From positions 12,748,716 through 12,812,715 of the forward strand of contig NW_024609857.1 of the NCBI RefSeq assembly GCF_016920785.2: 64,000 nt of DNA, given 5' to 3'. The notes below the pieces were generated by a model. That model searched no databases. It saw only the letters and a list, made by a program, of their open reading frames with translations, and was not told the origin of the DNA. Of this stretch, positions 35,259-50,300 are shown piece after piece. The first letter of the stretch is position 1, and each line of letters opens with the position of its first letter. Origin of the DNA: Ixodes scapularis. Taxonomy: Eukaryota; Arthropoda; Arachnida; Ixodida; Ixodidae. Position numbers and translations under genes: made by a program.

Positions 35259-36040
35259 GAGTGTTTCGATTTTTTAAACTTTTTACCTACTTAACATATT
35301 ATTATTTTCCTGCAGACCAACGGTTTCGGTAACAGTATTTCTCAAGTGTTAATCCAATTGACCTTTTTCCTGCAAGTTTCTGCGCATGTGAAAACCCCCT
35401 CTCCTGCCCTTGCTTCCTTCTGTCGCCATTTTTCAGGGCAAAGTTCCAATCGATCAACGTATTCACCACCTACCTTCGCGCGTATTTCGTCTTTTTGGCC
35501 GTTCTTGTTTGAGTATATGCGAGCCTAGTATGGGTAATAAAAGGCAACGAAGATCGCTACAACAGCACGATGCCACTGTACTCTGACGGGCGGAGGCAAG
35601 TTGGGCTGCCCTTCATTTGTAGTTCGAAGACCACTCCGCAGACGGCGCGCGTTACTAGAAAAAGTTCATTTGCAAGTAAATTAAATTTCAGGCTCTATAT
35701 GCGCATGAACATTGAGCACAGCGCACTAAGAAACTCTGAATTAATTTCTACGGTGCAAATATCACTTCGATCAATGCTGACAAGACAGAATTGGTGTGAT
35801 ATTGAACGCTCGTGAAAAGGCCCTAAAGACTGACGTAATCATAACATTAGACATTTTTACTCACAAAGACTTGCTTAGGCTTGAGCATGCTCTGACATTT
35901 GACAGATCTCGCCTTGTAAACTTGTTATTTTAATTTTACTTTATCTTTAGACGAGTGTTCAAATAAAGAATGTTGTTTCTTCGACTTTCAAAATATGGTG
36001 CAATCTGTTCTGCCATATTTGATAAAAAAAATTAGATGGA
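35259..36040. other. No gene recognised
   Basis: Intergenic sequence downstream of the transporter gene. A plus-strand AATAAAG lies near 35963-35969, but no exon could be tied to it. Confidence 0.4.
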
Positions 36041-36056
36041 TAGAAAATTTAGCGCT

Positions 36057-36062
36057 TTTATT
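36057..36062 (-). terminator. Polyadenylation signal of the SLC6 gene
   Basis: AATAAA on the minus strand (TTTATT on plus), about 140 nt after the stop codon. This implies a short 3' untranslated region. Confidence 0.75.
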
Positions 36063-36203
36063 AAAACGATAGACGAGACATACAGATGACATGCACGATC
36101 AATATTAAAAGAGGGAAAAATGTTCACTCTACTGGACGTATGCGTAAAACTTAGGGTGAAACGATGATGGTTATCACAGATACAAGTGCGTGCACAACAG
36201 TCA

Positions 36204-36377
36204 TCAGCTGTTGATGATGTCTGGTGTGAAAGAAGGATTTTCCTGTCCGTTGATGGCATATATGGGGACCACTGAATCTTTGTTGTTTCTAGCTGCTTTC
36301 CACAGCTTCCACTCCTTGCGGACGTTCGGATCACTTGGACCGTAGTTAGCATCTGGCGTGAAGGTTGATTTCAATTT
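36204..36377 (-). CDS. SLC6 transporter exon 15 (C-terminus and stop)
   Basis: Acceptor ATTTTCAG at 36378, phase 0. It encodes residues 561-617, the cytoplasmic tail: KLKSTFTPDANYGPSDPN, then a Trp/Lys-rich stretch, ending TPDIINS before TGA at 36206-36204. Confidence 0.92.
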   Translation of the reverse strand, partial: KLKSTFTPDANYGPSDPNVRKEWKLWKAARNNKDSVVPIYAINGQENPSFTPDIINS

Positions 36378-39300
36378 CTGAAAATGAAGCGATACACGAA
36401 TTTATGAGTTAGAAATTTGAAAAGGCGCTGAACGATTACAGTCAATCTTGATAGGAATAACGAGAAAAGAGTCAAAGTACAGGCTAGCTGGTGGAAGTCA
36501 ACCATTTCGTCGTTTACCCTGAAACTGGGTTTTTTTTTTTTTTTTTTTTTGAAGAGCAGAAGTAACAGATTGAGACCTGTCTGTTTTTTCTGTTACTTCT
36601 GCTCTTCAAAAAAAACCCCAGTCTTAGGGTAAACGACGAAATGCTTGATAGGAATGTTTACCTTTTATTCAATTAGTTACCGCGGTTTTGTTTGAGTCCC
36701 TTTTTTTTTTACTGATACATTTACTTCTTTTCAATCGACATTTTCTCTTGTTGATGTTCCAACAGTAAGACGGCAGTCATAGAATTTCAATCTACCACAT
36801 CTGAATCGGGTTACTGTGTCAAGGTGACATGGTGACATCTATTTGCCAGGTCATATTGGTCGGTTGCTTGTGCTACTGACGAATGGACGCAAATGACGCT
36901 ACGATTTTGGTATATATTAGGGAGTTTTCTTAGACCGCGTTTTCCCCTTCGCTAAGCCGTCCGCAACGAAGAAGCCGCTACTAACGCTACTGTGCCTGCG
37001 CGTCGGTGGCCTTGACTGTAGAGTTCCGGGTAGCGTAGCGGGTTGTGGAGAGCGTTGCGGGACAACTTCTGTCATCTGGGGAGTACGATTAGCTAAAAAC
37101 AAGGCCAAGCAAACATATTATCACAAATCCAGAACGGGCGCAGCGGCCCTGAACGCTATGTTTCCACGTGCTATGTAAATCCCGCTTTTGATCTGCGCGT
37201 GTTTTAAGTCCTCCTCACGGTTATCTTCTTTCAACGCAGTGATTGGCCCTGGTCGCAGGACGTCGTTTACATCCGACAGCGCATATTTCTATTCTCCCTT
37301 TCCTCAATGTTTCCTCCGCTATTTTGAGACATTAAAGCGTCCGATTACTGCGCCCTGTAAAACTACGATGACTGGAACGCGTGACCGACTGATGCGTTTA
37401 GCGTCCTATGCCGAGAACCAGTAATCTGCTTCTTGCGCAGGAGTTGGGGTGACGTCAGACTGACGCCGAGCTCTGATTGGCTTTGATTGGAAGGATAGTG
37501 GGTAGACTTCAAAACTAAATGCATGGAGGTCTACCCACTATTTTTTTTTTTCATTCAGCCAATAAGAGCTCGGCGTTCTGACAACGTCGCAACCCCTGTG
37601 CAAGAAGCAGACGAACTTGCGCTCCGCAGTCCATCCATGCATCGAAAGTGGCCCGAAGGCGCAACAAATGACGTCACTAAAGGCGGAGTGCCACGCTGTC
37701 GGATGTCACGATCCTGGCGGTTGGTCGTAGAAATGCTGGCGAAAAGCACGAGCGAACGCGAGCGTCGCTGTCGTCGCGGCGTCCCAACTCCTTGTTGCCG
37801 AAGCTTCCGTAAAGTGTCAAGCTGCAGAGCGACCTGCAAGAACAGGCGTCTGCTACATCCATTACTGCTGCAGTGACACCGCCAGGATCGCGGCCGGCGA
37901 CGACATGACACTTTTATGACGTCATCAGGCGGAAATCGAGCAACAGCTTTTTTGGACGCGGTACGTAGACAAACCAAAAAAAAAAAAAAAAGTTACCTGT
38001 ATGAGAGTGGATCCAGGCGCTTTCACGAATGTCACAAGCATCCAGAGGGGCACTTGACCGATCGCGATGGCAGCCATTACCCATCCGATAATCTGTCCTA
38101 GCGGTGGTAAGCTGGAGGCGCTTCCTTCCGTCGCGTTGCCATAAATAAATATTGCCTGGGATAAAAAAAAAAAAGTAAAAGGTACATTTTCGAACACAAT
38201 TTAATATATTTTAGAACTTCTAATGGGTGTAAGGCTTTCTGTGTGCATGGCTTAGTTTATTTCACAGGTATTTCTTTTTTGTTTTTAACAGTATCAAGAG
38301 ATCTTGAGAGGGAAAAGAAAAAAGTCTGAAAGGACATGACGCGTGCGTAGTGAGAATGTGTAAAAATAACGGACAATATAATACCGGAGACCAGATTAAG
38401 GAATTCATTCATTTTTTTAATGAGTCTCTTTTTCGACAAGGCAAGCAGAATTAGCTCGCCTGCTTTAGGTTGACTCCTCTGAATGATGTCCCGGCGCCAT
38501 GTTTCTTCGTATTACATTCGATATTCACGAAAGAAGTTGGATACTCAAACAATCTCAACTTTTTGTCACAGTTGCAGTGGTATTCGGAAGCAGTATTTGC
38601 TTATTGAGATACATAGGTTTTGCGGATTAAGCCAAAAAAGGTAGACTTCAGAATAGAGACAGTTGGCAGTGGTTGATAGCAAATTCAAGACTTAGATCAG
38701 ATTAGACGTCACATAGTCTATTATAGCAGATTATTACTGATTTTTTTGAAGACACAATCTGTAAATGCTGGAAACGTGATTTGAAATGGGAAATATGTCT
38801 ATTTTAGGTAATTGAAGTACTTTGCCCAGTCAGGCATCGATATAATGATCCTTGAAAAATTTAAGGTATATTAGGGCATTGTTTTATTAACACAGATTAC
38901 AAATGGAATGTGTACTTCAGATGTCGTTGAAATGCAACTTACAATTAGTGAGACTGGGGTTATGAATCCCCAGGTCATCTTCCAATACCAGGATATTTTC
39001 CCCTTGAGCATGAATTCAAAGTCATCACAGACATTCCTAAGACCTGCAATAGAAAAGAAGAAAAAGAAATGTACTGTAAATACAGGCTTCCCAAGGGAAA
39101 TTATAACAACGACAAAGTCATCGAGATATTTTGGTTACATTGAAGCCACTGCCTCAGTACACGTTTCGTTTTACTGATGCTGTAAACACTGAAATGCTTG
39201 CAGGATTTCGCAAACATCGCAACCTCTTAATTTACACAGAAATTTTTTTCTTTTTCATATTCAGTATTTAACTTACCGTTTGCCGTGGGTATTCAAAATA

Positions 39301-42300
39301 TCAACTAACACTCGTTCTGTCTTTCTTTTTGTAACAAAAATGGTCAAATAAATATTTTTTTAATTATACAACCGGATTTCAGGCACTCGTTAGCAACTTT
39401 GTGCGCCTATGTAATTTGATGCTTTTAGACATGTATTTGTTTTTCGGAATTATAATTATAATTAACGGGATCGCGAGTGTTCAAAAGAACGCCTGGAGAT
39501 AACTCACCATAGATCCACATAAGTCCGACCACTTCAAATATGGCGTACATAAAGACGGCTTGTCCCACACCATAGTTGTCAAATAGCAGTCGCAATGCGT
39601 TTCCACTCTAAAAAAAAAAAGGTGATGGAGAAAACAAAAGATTCGTCTTTTATATAAAACGTAATTTGAATGCTACACTTGTTTACTAATGAAGACTTGC
39701 TACAGGCCCAATAATAATCGTATGTTTTAGCCTTTGTAAGATCTCCATTTTGTACCACGTAGGTTGTGCCGTGGAAGCGCTACATACGTTCAACTATTAA
39801 ATAGAAGAAAAACCTCTATTCTTCCGCGCGCCACGTCAGTTGCGCCTTACAGCAGCTCTTGGGGAACCTATTTATTGGACTAGGATGGTAATCGAAATTC
39901 CCGGGAACTGCTCGTGTGGCGCGTAGCAAGACCACATCCACGTTGATCCTTTGACTTTGAGACTATTAAAGAGGCTGCAGAATCTGGAATTCAGACTCCC
40001 TTGCAGAGAATATGGCTGCAAAATCTATCGACTAGTTATCAAAGTTATGAAAGTTAAGTGTGGGCACTGAAACTTTCTGGTGAATTACGAAATTCAAAGA
40101 TTAGTGGTCTGCTTAAAAAGTCGTATGATGTTTGTGCCTCTTCAACGCCTGATGCAAATGAATGAACAATTAACCAGGTAATCACTCTCACATAAATTAC
40201 TATAAAATATTTCCTTGAACGCGCCTCAGTCAGAGAGTCATAGCATTAATGTACAACAGTCATAAGTGCCATGCTGCTACTGATGAAAACCTAAGCGAAG
40301 CTTCCAATATAGATTAAGGGTTATAGTTGAACTTATTTTGCGTAATTAGCACGTGGCATTTGCTTTGATTATTGCAAAATGTTCGCAAATGTATCTTAAA
40401 TGGATAAAATATCAAATTGGAACACGTTGACTTACGTCTGTGCAAAGGATGAGACCGGTGCCAAAGCAAATGACACAAAAGAGGATTGATATGTGGCTTC
40501 TGAATTTTCTGAGTCCCGGAAACTGGTCGGTCAATACCGTGGTGATAGCTTGAACGTCTCCAACCTATAAAAAGGAGAAATAAAGAAGATATATTAAATT
40601 TTGGAGTAGCGCAGTTATGGCATAGGTGTGGCTAAGATCTAAAACAACAAGATAAACCAACGTTTCTTAAGTTGTGTTTTAAACTCGGGATGGGTGTGAT
40701 CACTAAAACAATATTAACGATACGCGCCTAACCTGAGTAAGTTTTAATTCTACCGGCAATATATGACATACAACTGCGTTGCCACATTTTCTATTCTTTC
40801 TGCCAAGTAGAACTTCAAAGTGAAAAGACTGCGTGGCACCACACGTGAAAAAACTTCCAATGTTCCCCCCTTCTTTATTGTTTATTAATTTTTGTCCAAG
40901 CTTCTATTTACATTCTTTGCAGCGTGTATTTCTGATTACTCCCTTGAAATTATAAAGATTTCAATGGCTATGAGAGGCAGATATGGCAACGGAAGAATAG
41001 GAGTTTAGGCTACGAAAAGTTATACCTATCGCCTTAACCAAAGAGTGGTTTCACTATGGTTAATTATCCGAATACAAGCAACAGATCAATAGTCCAGAAC
41101 GATATATTCCACTACTTACACCAGTACCAAGACCAAGTAGAAACAGCATGATGAAGAACATCACAGACCAGAGTTGAGGGACGAACGAGATTCGACTTAG
41201 AGCCTCGGGGTAGGTCACGAAGGCCAAGGCAAGATCTTTAAGGTGAGAAAGAAAATCACGCCATAGTTATATTTAATATGCACAAACTATCCAATAAATC
41301 ATGAAGCATTTAAAGAAAGTTGTAAATAGATTTGGATCCCAATTATTTAATTAAATACATATTAATGACTATAAAATACTATTATACAGCTGCCACAAGC
41401 CCGTTGCAAATAGACGGTTCGTCTTTTGCTACTTAAACATCATGAAAATACGGATATTCTATTTTGAATCCAAGGTGCACAAACGCTTAGACTCATACTA
41501 TTTGTACGTGAATGACACATGGGCCATACTGACCAGGGGATAGAAACGGCAGAGGTTTGATAATTATGAGTCGGTAAGTCAGACATCACAGCAAATTGAT
41601 GTTTGCGGGCCAATAATTCAAAATATATACAGTCATGCTAGTTAGTATGGCAACGGACCCCCTTCGTTATCACATGTAGCAGAATCGTCAGGATTTGTAG
41701 CGTAAAACGCAACTTCAGGTAAACAATCTCGCTTACCGGATTCGCCCTTGAGAACCTGAGATACGTCATCGGTGTTCAGTTCATGGGCCAGCGATCCCAG
41801 AGTGGCAAAGACCACGCAGCCGGCTAGAATGCTAGTCATTGTGTCAGCAATGCTGATGAAAAATGCATCTCTGAAAAGATTGCAACCATAATGAGCGCAT
41901 GTGACATGGCTGATTATAACTAAGTGAGTGTAAGATAATTGTTTTACAAACCTTCCAACTTGATGGTTAAAGTCGTTGAAGCTAGCGTACATAATAAGGT
42001 GTCCAAAGGCAGTGGTGAGGGAAAAGAATGACTGCTCGCATGCCTTGAACCAGACCTTAAATACAGAAAAGTGAGAACAAGCATATAATAGTAGTCCTTT
42101 GTAAATCAGATATTTAATTCTACGATATGGTTCGTTACATTATTTTCCATTCAACTGATGCGAGAGTACATATTTGCCGTGAATAACTCCTCAGGTTTAA
42201 GTACACGTGTTGTTCTTTGGCCTTGACATGCTTTGCCTCATGAAAATTAAGAGACACGTTTTTGTGCATTTTACTTTAAGGGGATGGCTATTACCTCAGC

Positions 42301-44305
42301 TTTCGACATTAAAATGTGTTACGAATAGCAAATATACCGACCACTACTTACCTCAATTTCAAGTATCTTTTCCCAGTGAGGGACAAAAAAGGCTTTGATG
42401 CCGTTCCAGGCGCCATCTTGAAGGCACGTGATAACCAGCAGCGATATCATAACCACGTACGGCATTGAAGATGTCAAATAAACCACCTGAAAACAAGAAT
42501 GTATACTACATTTAGAAAATAGCCAATTACTGTTCTAAAAATGTTTTGGCTTGTGTTCACTGACAGCACAATAATATACCCTTTGCAGGTGAAGATAAGC
42601 AGGACAGGAGTGTGCTTTCTTTATAATGTCAACCATTTTCAAATATACCTTCCTAGCTGTTAATCGTAGGCAACTGGACCAGAGTAAACATTGAGTAAGT
42701 ATCTTTGTGCTCTTATTTATTGTACGCTCCTCCATTTGTGCATGAAACACATTAGAGGAAATAAAATCTCATCCAAACGCAGCATGACACTGTGGATGGC
42801 GTAGATAAAACAAAAATGTTTCTTTGCTAACAATTGGGCTAAGACCAAATCATGAATATCAATAATGAACCGCACACGATTACGTTTCTCTTGTCAAGCG
42901 CTACATTTCACGCACAATAAAAAGTGCCTAGTGTTGAGTCCTGGCTTGGCAGAATTAGTTTCGCTGAGCAGACAAATCCCGAAGTACGTAGTAGAATACG
43001 TTCTTCGTCTGCGAACGTATCTGTAATGTTCTGGGGTTCTTTGATCGCATACAAGCTCTGCGTGCGACTTGCCCCGCTTGCAAGTGTAGGATCCTTTATT
43101 GCGTGACAGATAGGTGGGTGTCTGTCACCGTCAAGATCAGGAATCGTTCTGCCGTCCTCGAGCTCCTCTCTCGCGCCTCTGGTTTTCCTAGTTGACCATC
43201 TCGTCGTCTTCTCGTCGGCTCGGATTACCTTGCCGCTACACAAGTAACACGCATGACTCGCTAAAGTTAGTGTGATGTAAGCTTGCTCTGGTAGGGGTGT
43301 CAAGCCCAAAAAGACTTTCTACGTTAAAATTCTGGGACATAAACGGCGTCAACATTCTCAATCTGTGACCATAGTGCGTGGCGCCCTGGCCCACAATACT
43401 ATAATATTCCAGTTACCGACATATGTTCATAGCTATACTACGCAGCTAGACTGGCAGTGCATCGAGACACAAGTGTAATTTCCATGCTACGCAGTTGTTA
43501 TATGTTACTTGTTACATCAGCGAGTACGACAGATTTCCGATGTTGAATATCCGGCGACAAAGAAATTATTATACTAGTACCGAGCTCTAGTATTCGGGCC
43601 AAATTTAAAATTTCTCAGTCGTATTCGATCATGGTGCCGTCATATTGCAAGTAAGCTCATCAGCGTACTTGATGAAGCTCGTCTGCCCTTTGCACACCTC
43701 GTGCGTTTTTTGACTGTTTACTCTCGCTGATGCACCGAAACGTTTTAGTCACCCCCCCCCCCCCCCCCCTCCTCCCTCGATCTCAACCAACGGCGGCGCG
43801 AGCTTGGCTGCCTCTACATGGTGCGTTCTTCGCTATGCGTAATGTGTGCTGTCCTTTGATTGACGTGGCCCACGTCGCGTCGCGATTCGCGAAAGACGCT
43901 TTGTGAAACACTTGTCCGTCGAATAGACGTATCTGATGTTCAGCATAGTCTTGAAGTCAAACGAGCAGGTTACCTGACCGAGTTAGCAAAATGAATGCTC
44001 CTCTGATATTCTTGAAATTATATGGCTAGAATAAAGGTTCGGGCCGATAAGATTTAAACAGTCATACCTTAATGTCCAGCACTATACTAATCATAGGCTT
44101 AGAAAAAAAAATATTGGACCACTAAGTGACGCCCTTCAATCATTATAAAAAATGTATATATATATATATAACGGGCATGGTGGCGGGAGGCCTAAGGTGT
44201 GGCTATCTAACTGAGAAGAAAAAACCCTTAGTGAAAACAGCAACAACGGACGAAGAATATATCGTCCGTTGTTGCTGTTTTAACTAAGGTTGTTCTTCTT
44301 CTCAG

Positions 44306-44359
<54 letters not shown>

Positions 44360-47300
44360 AGCGATTAGGGATTTTCAATGCTTACTTTTCCCACAGACCG
44401 AATTCCCCTCAAGGTAGACAGCGCCTCACACGTCCAGGCCAGAAGAAAGCACAACGCCATTCGCCAGTCCAGCACAGACGGTAGTGTGAAGCCTCCGGAG
44501 TCTCGTAAAACATGCCGTCTGTAATTAAAAGGTAAAAATACGCATTTTTTATAGTTATAGTTTTGTCAACACGAAATCGCACTATAAGAGCACTGTTAGT
44601 GTATCCAACACATCAGCTTTTAATAGCTCAACTTATTTCCTCGATTTAAGTACACACTGACAATTATGATTTTAATTCAGTGCTTTTTAGTGCCTAGAAA
44701 CACTAAATTTATAATCATGCGTGGCCTTTTCTTTTTTTGAATAAGAGCGCGACTATACACAGCAACACGTCAATTTTTCAGGATTAATATCAAAATAAGG
44801 GGGGCGTGTCGCGATATTTTGGTAGCGTCTTTAATGTAGAAAAAAAACCATGTATTGTAATAGCATTTTTTTGTGTGTGGGATGCTTAGGGCGTGTAAGT
44901 TGAGTTTTCGTCACGGAAATACGATCTCAAAACCCACCTGAGTGGCCCTTTAAGGCTGGTTGACACATTACGACCGTCCGCGCTACAGCCACATCTGACT
45001 GCTTGCTCCAAAAGAACGCATTAGGACCATCTATCGGTAGCCCTACATTTCTTTCGAATTGAGTATAACTAGACCAAAGGTTTCGCACCATTTGCAATTT
45101 CAAATCTGGGTACTATCGTTGAAAAATGGACTCTTCTAACGTTGCGAGAATCAGTTCAAGCTCACGGTGAAAAAATGGCGCCTAAAATATACACAGTTGA
45201 AGAGTTTCAGGGCTATCCCATAGGTTGCGTGAATGGGTTATCTCGTCGAAAGTTTTGGCGCCGTCGATTATAGCTAAACGCCACTGTGCGAACGTTTGAC
45301 AATATAATATTGTTTGTTGAGTAAGATAATAACAATCTGCGAGAGTAAAAATTGGACCATACTGAAAATACACTTGGGCTCGTTATTGTACCCATATAAA
45401 AACACAGATTTAGATTGATAGCACAAGAAAAACGAAAACTCTTGTTTAGGCGCTGTGAATGCGGCAGACCATTAGAGGAACCAGCTTAAGTTACCTGATA
45501 CGTACTGAAAGTATTGCTCTGCCGATGATGTAGCACTGGAACTGTTGAGGACGGATCTGTTAGCCTGCAAGAAGAGCCCAGACAGAATGATGAAGCGTAC
45601 ATAGAGAAGGACTAAGGTACATCACAAAATATCTCCGTTTAACAAGGCACTTCATAGGAACGGGAGGCATAATTATGGAATTCCCCAAAATTATTTATAC
45701 ATACGGCTACTGTTAGTATTTAGCTTATCGTGGGGACTTAGATAACTTTAGAATAGATAATGGTGACCCATTACCGAGTTCAGGTCAAGCATCGAAGTTT
45801 GAACTTGGACGGGACTTGGGAATCAAAGGTTTCTACCGGGATTCAATAAAATCGCAGCACCCGAATTATTTTTTTTAGGTGATGGTAGGCGTCCGAGCAT
45901 TTTAAAGAGATGCTGAACCGAAATTCGGAGCTCACAAAACGAGGCTGGAGCGATAGGCGGGATGCTGCAAAACCCAAAAACATCACTCGTACGACGATAT
46001 CTCTAACAGTCGGCCGTATTTTTGGAAAAGAAGCGCGGGATTGAACATGGCCGACGAGACCATGCGACATTACAATTCTCATTCCCTCTCCCCTTGGCTT
46101 CGTTCCCTAGAGCGGGTAAACCCGTAGCGAGGAGGAGAGAAGAGAGGCCGTTACCTTTCATTCTCAACTGTTCCAAGACGATTGTGACGTCAAAGTCCTC
46201 GCATGATTGCGCCCTTCTTTTTCAGGAATAAGGTCATCCGGTTGAGATATGGATGTACAAGTGATGTTTGAGAGTTTGTAGCGTCCTGTTCAACGCTTCT
46301 GCGGCCTTATTTTGCAAAATATAAATTTCAGTTCAGCATCCCTTTAAGATAAGCAGGGAAACAGGGCAAGGCATTCTGCCAATGTTACAGTTTTGACAGA
46401 ACTACACTTATTTTGGTGTTAATGTAAAAATTGGCGCTCGCAAAGTGCGGAGTTTTCCATCTCTTCTACTTTACAAAGTCAGCTGACAATCGAACGTAAT
46501 TGGTGCGAAATAATGATCTTCATGTAAACCTCGCACCAAACAGAATTGCAAGCAACATGCACCACCTTCAATTTCAAACGCGGCGATAATAATAACAGAT
46601 GAAGGATCGACGAAACCAATGAACAGCCGAATTTGACGAGTGAAGAAGTCCGTACCGCCCTGGAGTCGAAACAGTTGCTGTCGCTCCATTCAGGATCGCA
46701 GTGAGTCCAGGGAAGTTGACTTTGCATTGATGCGAACACGTAGAATAAACACAAGGCCATGATGTAGTTGTATGACACCGTCACGTAGAATGTAGAAAAC
46801 AGCTGCGCAACTCCGATTCCTGAAACAAACGAAAAGATGTCGTGGAGCCTGAGGAACAACATAAACTCTAAAAAAGTAAACAAAAAGGATTCAAATAGGG
46901 GTTATTAAAATTGCGAAAAAAAATGATTATATGGTAGTTCGATTTTTTTTTTGCTTTGGTAAGAATACATGAGTGCGCGTAGCACCATCGCATTTCCTTA
47001 TTGTATTTCAGATCACACTTCTTTGCACCGTGCTTACCCTGAGTTGCTTTCAAAGTTTCAGTGGTACCTTTAATGCAACGGTGTATGAAAGGTTTAAATG
47101 AACACTGTTCTAGGAAATGCAAATGGGAACCAGAATTCATGATTTCACTTTTTACCTCTGCAGACGCAGGCTCTGAGCATGGTCGCTTTTTAAAGGATGA
47201 AACCCTTCACAATAGACCCCCCCCCCCCCCCCCCCCCTCCCTCATAGAAGTTTGTCCATTCGTACGTTCGTCAATGAATTTCCCCGTAAAATGTGAAATC

Positions 47301-50300
47301 GACGTCCCGTGACGCTGTGACTTGACAGCACGACGTCACGTCACGGGATTACGTATCGCCAAGTGAGGTCACATGACGTGAATTTTTTTATGAAATTTAG
47401 CGGGCAAATGAATAACTATGTACTTCACTTTCCGTAAAAACTGTACATTGTGTCCCAAGAAAACTGAAAAGTTCGCTTCTTAAATACTGCTTTCAGCGCA
47501 TTCCATGACTTCAAAGATAAAGATCGCTGGTAATTTATTTTTTTATTATTTCTCATCTATTGCTAATTTATAAGGTCACTATGACCATCTTTAGAGGAAA
47601 CAATTAGTCCGACCTTTAAGAGCCGGAACACACTTCCAGACTTTGACGTGGCTCTTGCTCACGAATTGTCCGATGGCGAGTTCCATGAAGTAGACGGGCT
47701 TCCCGATGAGGAACAGTACCACGAAGTACGGAATGAGGAATGCACCTGGAGGTAAAGAATAAAATTCGACACTCATTATTCATATATATATATATATATA
47801 AAATACGGGTTCGCTTTGATTTTGGTAGTGGCGATCCGTTCTTCTGAGATATAACTTTCTCCAGCTCTGTCATTTTTTTATTTTTTTATTTTTGTATATA
47901 GATGCTTTAAGTCAAAACTTATGGATTGCAGTTTTAGAGTAGCACATTTTTTAAACGTCAACAGTGTTCCCCAGTAGTTTCAGGGAATCGCTATAAACTC
48001 TAAAATTTCAATATACAAAAACAAAACCTTCCCTGCATGCCTAGTGCACGCACATAAAGTATTCCTTAAAAAGAGTGAGTCCTGACTCTACAAATAAAAT
48101 TATATGAAAATCTTTTATTCTTTTTTAAGTAGTATATCTGAAATCTGGACAGTCTGCTGGACGCCAAGGAGTCGTCACACCCCAAAACAATTCGCCTCAA
48201 GATTTTTTTTAAAACGTCTTGTTTGGTGGGAAATTTTTTGTCACGAAACAGAAAGCACCTAACACTCTACTCTCTCTCTCTCAAAAAAAAACAACAAAAA
48301 AAACAGCGACACAATTAAAAAAAAAATATATATATATAAATATACATATATATTTTTTAGTGTTTCGGCACGCGAAATATGTAGACATTCTACAACCCGA
48401 GACGGAGGTTTACGAGGAGTGACAAACACAAACGTCTCACTTGAGAAGTTTGTGTTTGTACCTCTTTGTAAACCCCAATCTCGGGTTGCAGAGTGCCTCA
48501 TAATAGCCAGGTCGCCTGCTTAGTTACGTTGCCTTCAATATTTCTAAAGAAAAAAAACCGGCTATCCTGTTTTTAATAATTAAAAAAAAAACGTATTTTT
48601 TTTTATTTCAGAATATAACACTCTAAAATTAAAGGAGTTTGCATTTCAGTAGATACGGTGGTATATGTTTTACCGATCGGGCGTGTACTCGAATATTTAC
48701 TATTTTCTTGCCCTTCCCCCCCCCCTACACACACACACACACATACACACAAACCCACACACATTTCTGCGAGAATTTTTTTTTTTTTTGCTGCTTAAAG
48801 GGAAGATGGGGCACTTCTACATTTGAGAAAAAACGCTTGAATTGCATTCATTTGGCTTTTAGAATAACAGATATCAAAATTATATTTCAATGCGACGCGC
48901 CGGAGAGCCACAAGAGCAATTTCAAAATAGGGCTGAAGCCCCGCCCCCCTAGCCTTGGGCAGCCAAAAGAGCCGTCGATGACGTCACGGACAGCGACTGT
49001 CTTTCGCGTTTTTCTCGCGTTGAACAATACTTACGCAGCAAATGGTTTGGGTATTCGGGTTCACGGGGTAAAAATACACTAGAATTCACTTCTAACTCAT
49101 TTTTTCCAAGAAGCTACGTAGCTTCCCTTTAAAGACGACGATTTCCTTATCATGTTAGGTAACTCCGGTGACCTTGGTGCTCGTGAATTTCCAGGGAACA
49201 AAGGCACACATACGAGAAAAAAAAAGATCTATCCGACAAGGGTGCGGCAAGGATGAAGAAGCACTTTGGCACGTGCTTATCGCACTAGTATTGTTTCAAA
49301 TGAAAGACCAATCCATATCACGAGACTCTCGAACACGTGCGCGATAACACTATTGATTTTAGGGCGGTGCCGCGGAGAACTTACGAGGTCTGATTTCAAA
49401 GAACTGTGGTTTTTTCCATTGACAACGAATGCAGTTAAGTAAATCTACGGAATTGGCACGGAGAAATTCTCACAACTGATGTCGACAGGGCTTGAAGTAT
49501 TTTTAGTGTTTTCAAAGTGCTGCGTGTTTTCAAAGTGTGATTTCAAAGTGCTGCGTGTTTTTCCATTGATAACGAATGAAGTTTAGTTAATCTACGGAAT
49601 TTGCACGGAGGAAGTCTCAAAACTGATGTCGGCAGGACATAAACTATATTTAGCATCTGGTAGAGCTGGATAGCGTTCCAGACGTCTAACGAGTGTTTTT
49701 CATTCTTCGATTTTCCCATCAAATATTTAATCGCAATTTATCCGTGTGGTTGTTTGTCTGGGTGGCAGATAGCGACGTCGAAAATAAGACAGAGAAAAAC
49801 AAGATAAGGGTCACGAGATCAGGCCACTTCGAACATTGTCGAAGGTGATGTTGCGATGCGCCACGAAGAGGGATGTCATAAAATTATGCCGTACTTTATC
49901 GTGAGCGAAATTTGATGTGCACAATGAGTCTAGTTTATTTATGATTATACGAGTGATCGAAACTGAAAAGCAGCGGCGAAAAAAGTGAAAATCTATTATA
50001 GGCCATCACATACGAATGTGGATTGCTGTCGGACATTGCTAATGTGTTTTAGTCATCTCTCCGTTTTTCCTGATTACGAAATTCTTAGCAGCCGAGAACC
50101 TGTATATGATTTAAATAAATCGGCCTGTTCTCTAAAGCTGGTGTGACTTGCGACAGTGAGTTCTTTTCTCAGCTCCGCTCTGGCAATCGGCTATACTAAC
50201 TAACCTGTCTACGAGGACCGTTGTATTAAAGATAACATAAAATAAACATAAAGCCGACAGACCTGGCGCTATTCGGAGTTGTTCACTAAACCGACCGAAG

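Noticed and set aside
45491..45505. Alternative exon 5 donor CAG|GTAACT as the main donor
   Set aside because: It leaves a phase that does not join exon 6, whereas TTTCA|GTACGT restores the expected EL2-TM4 sequence.
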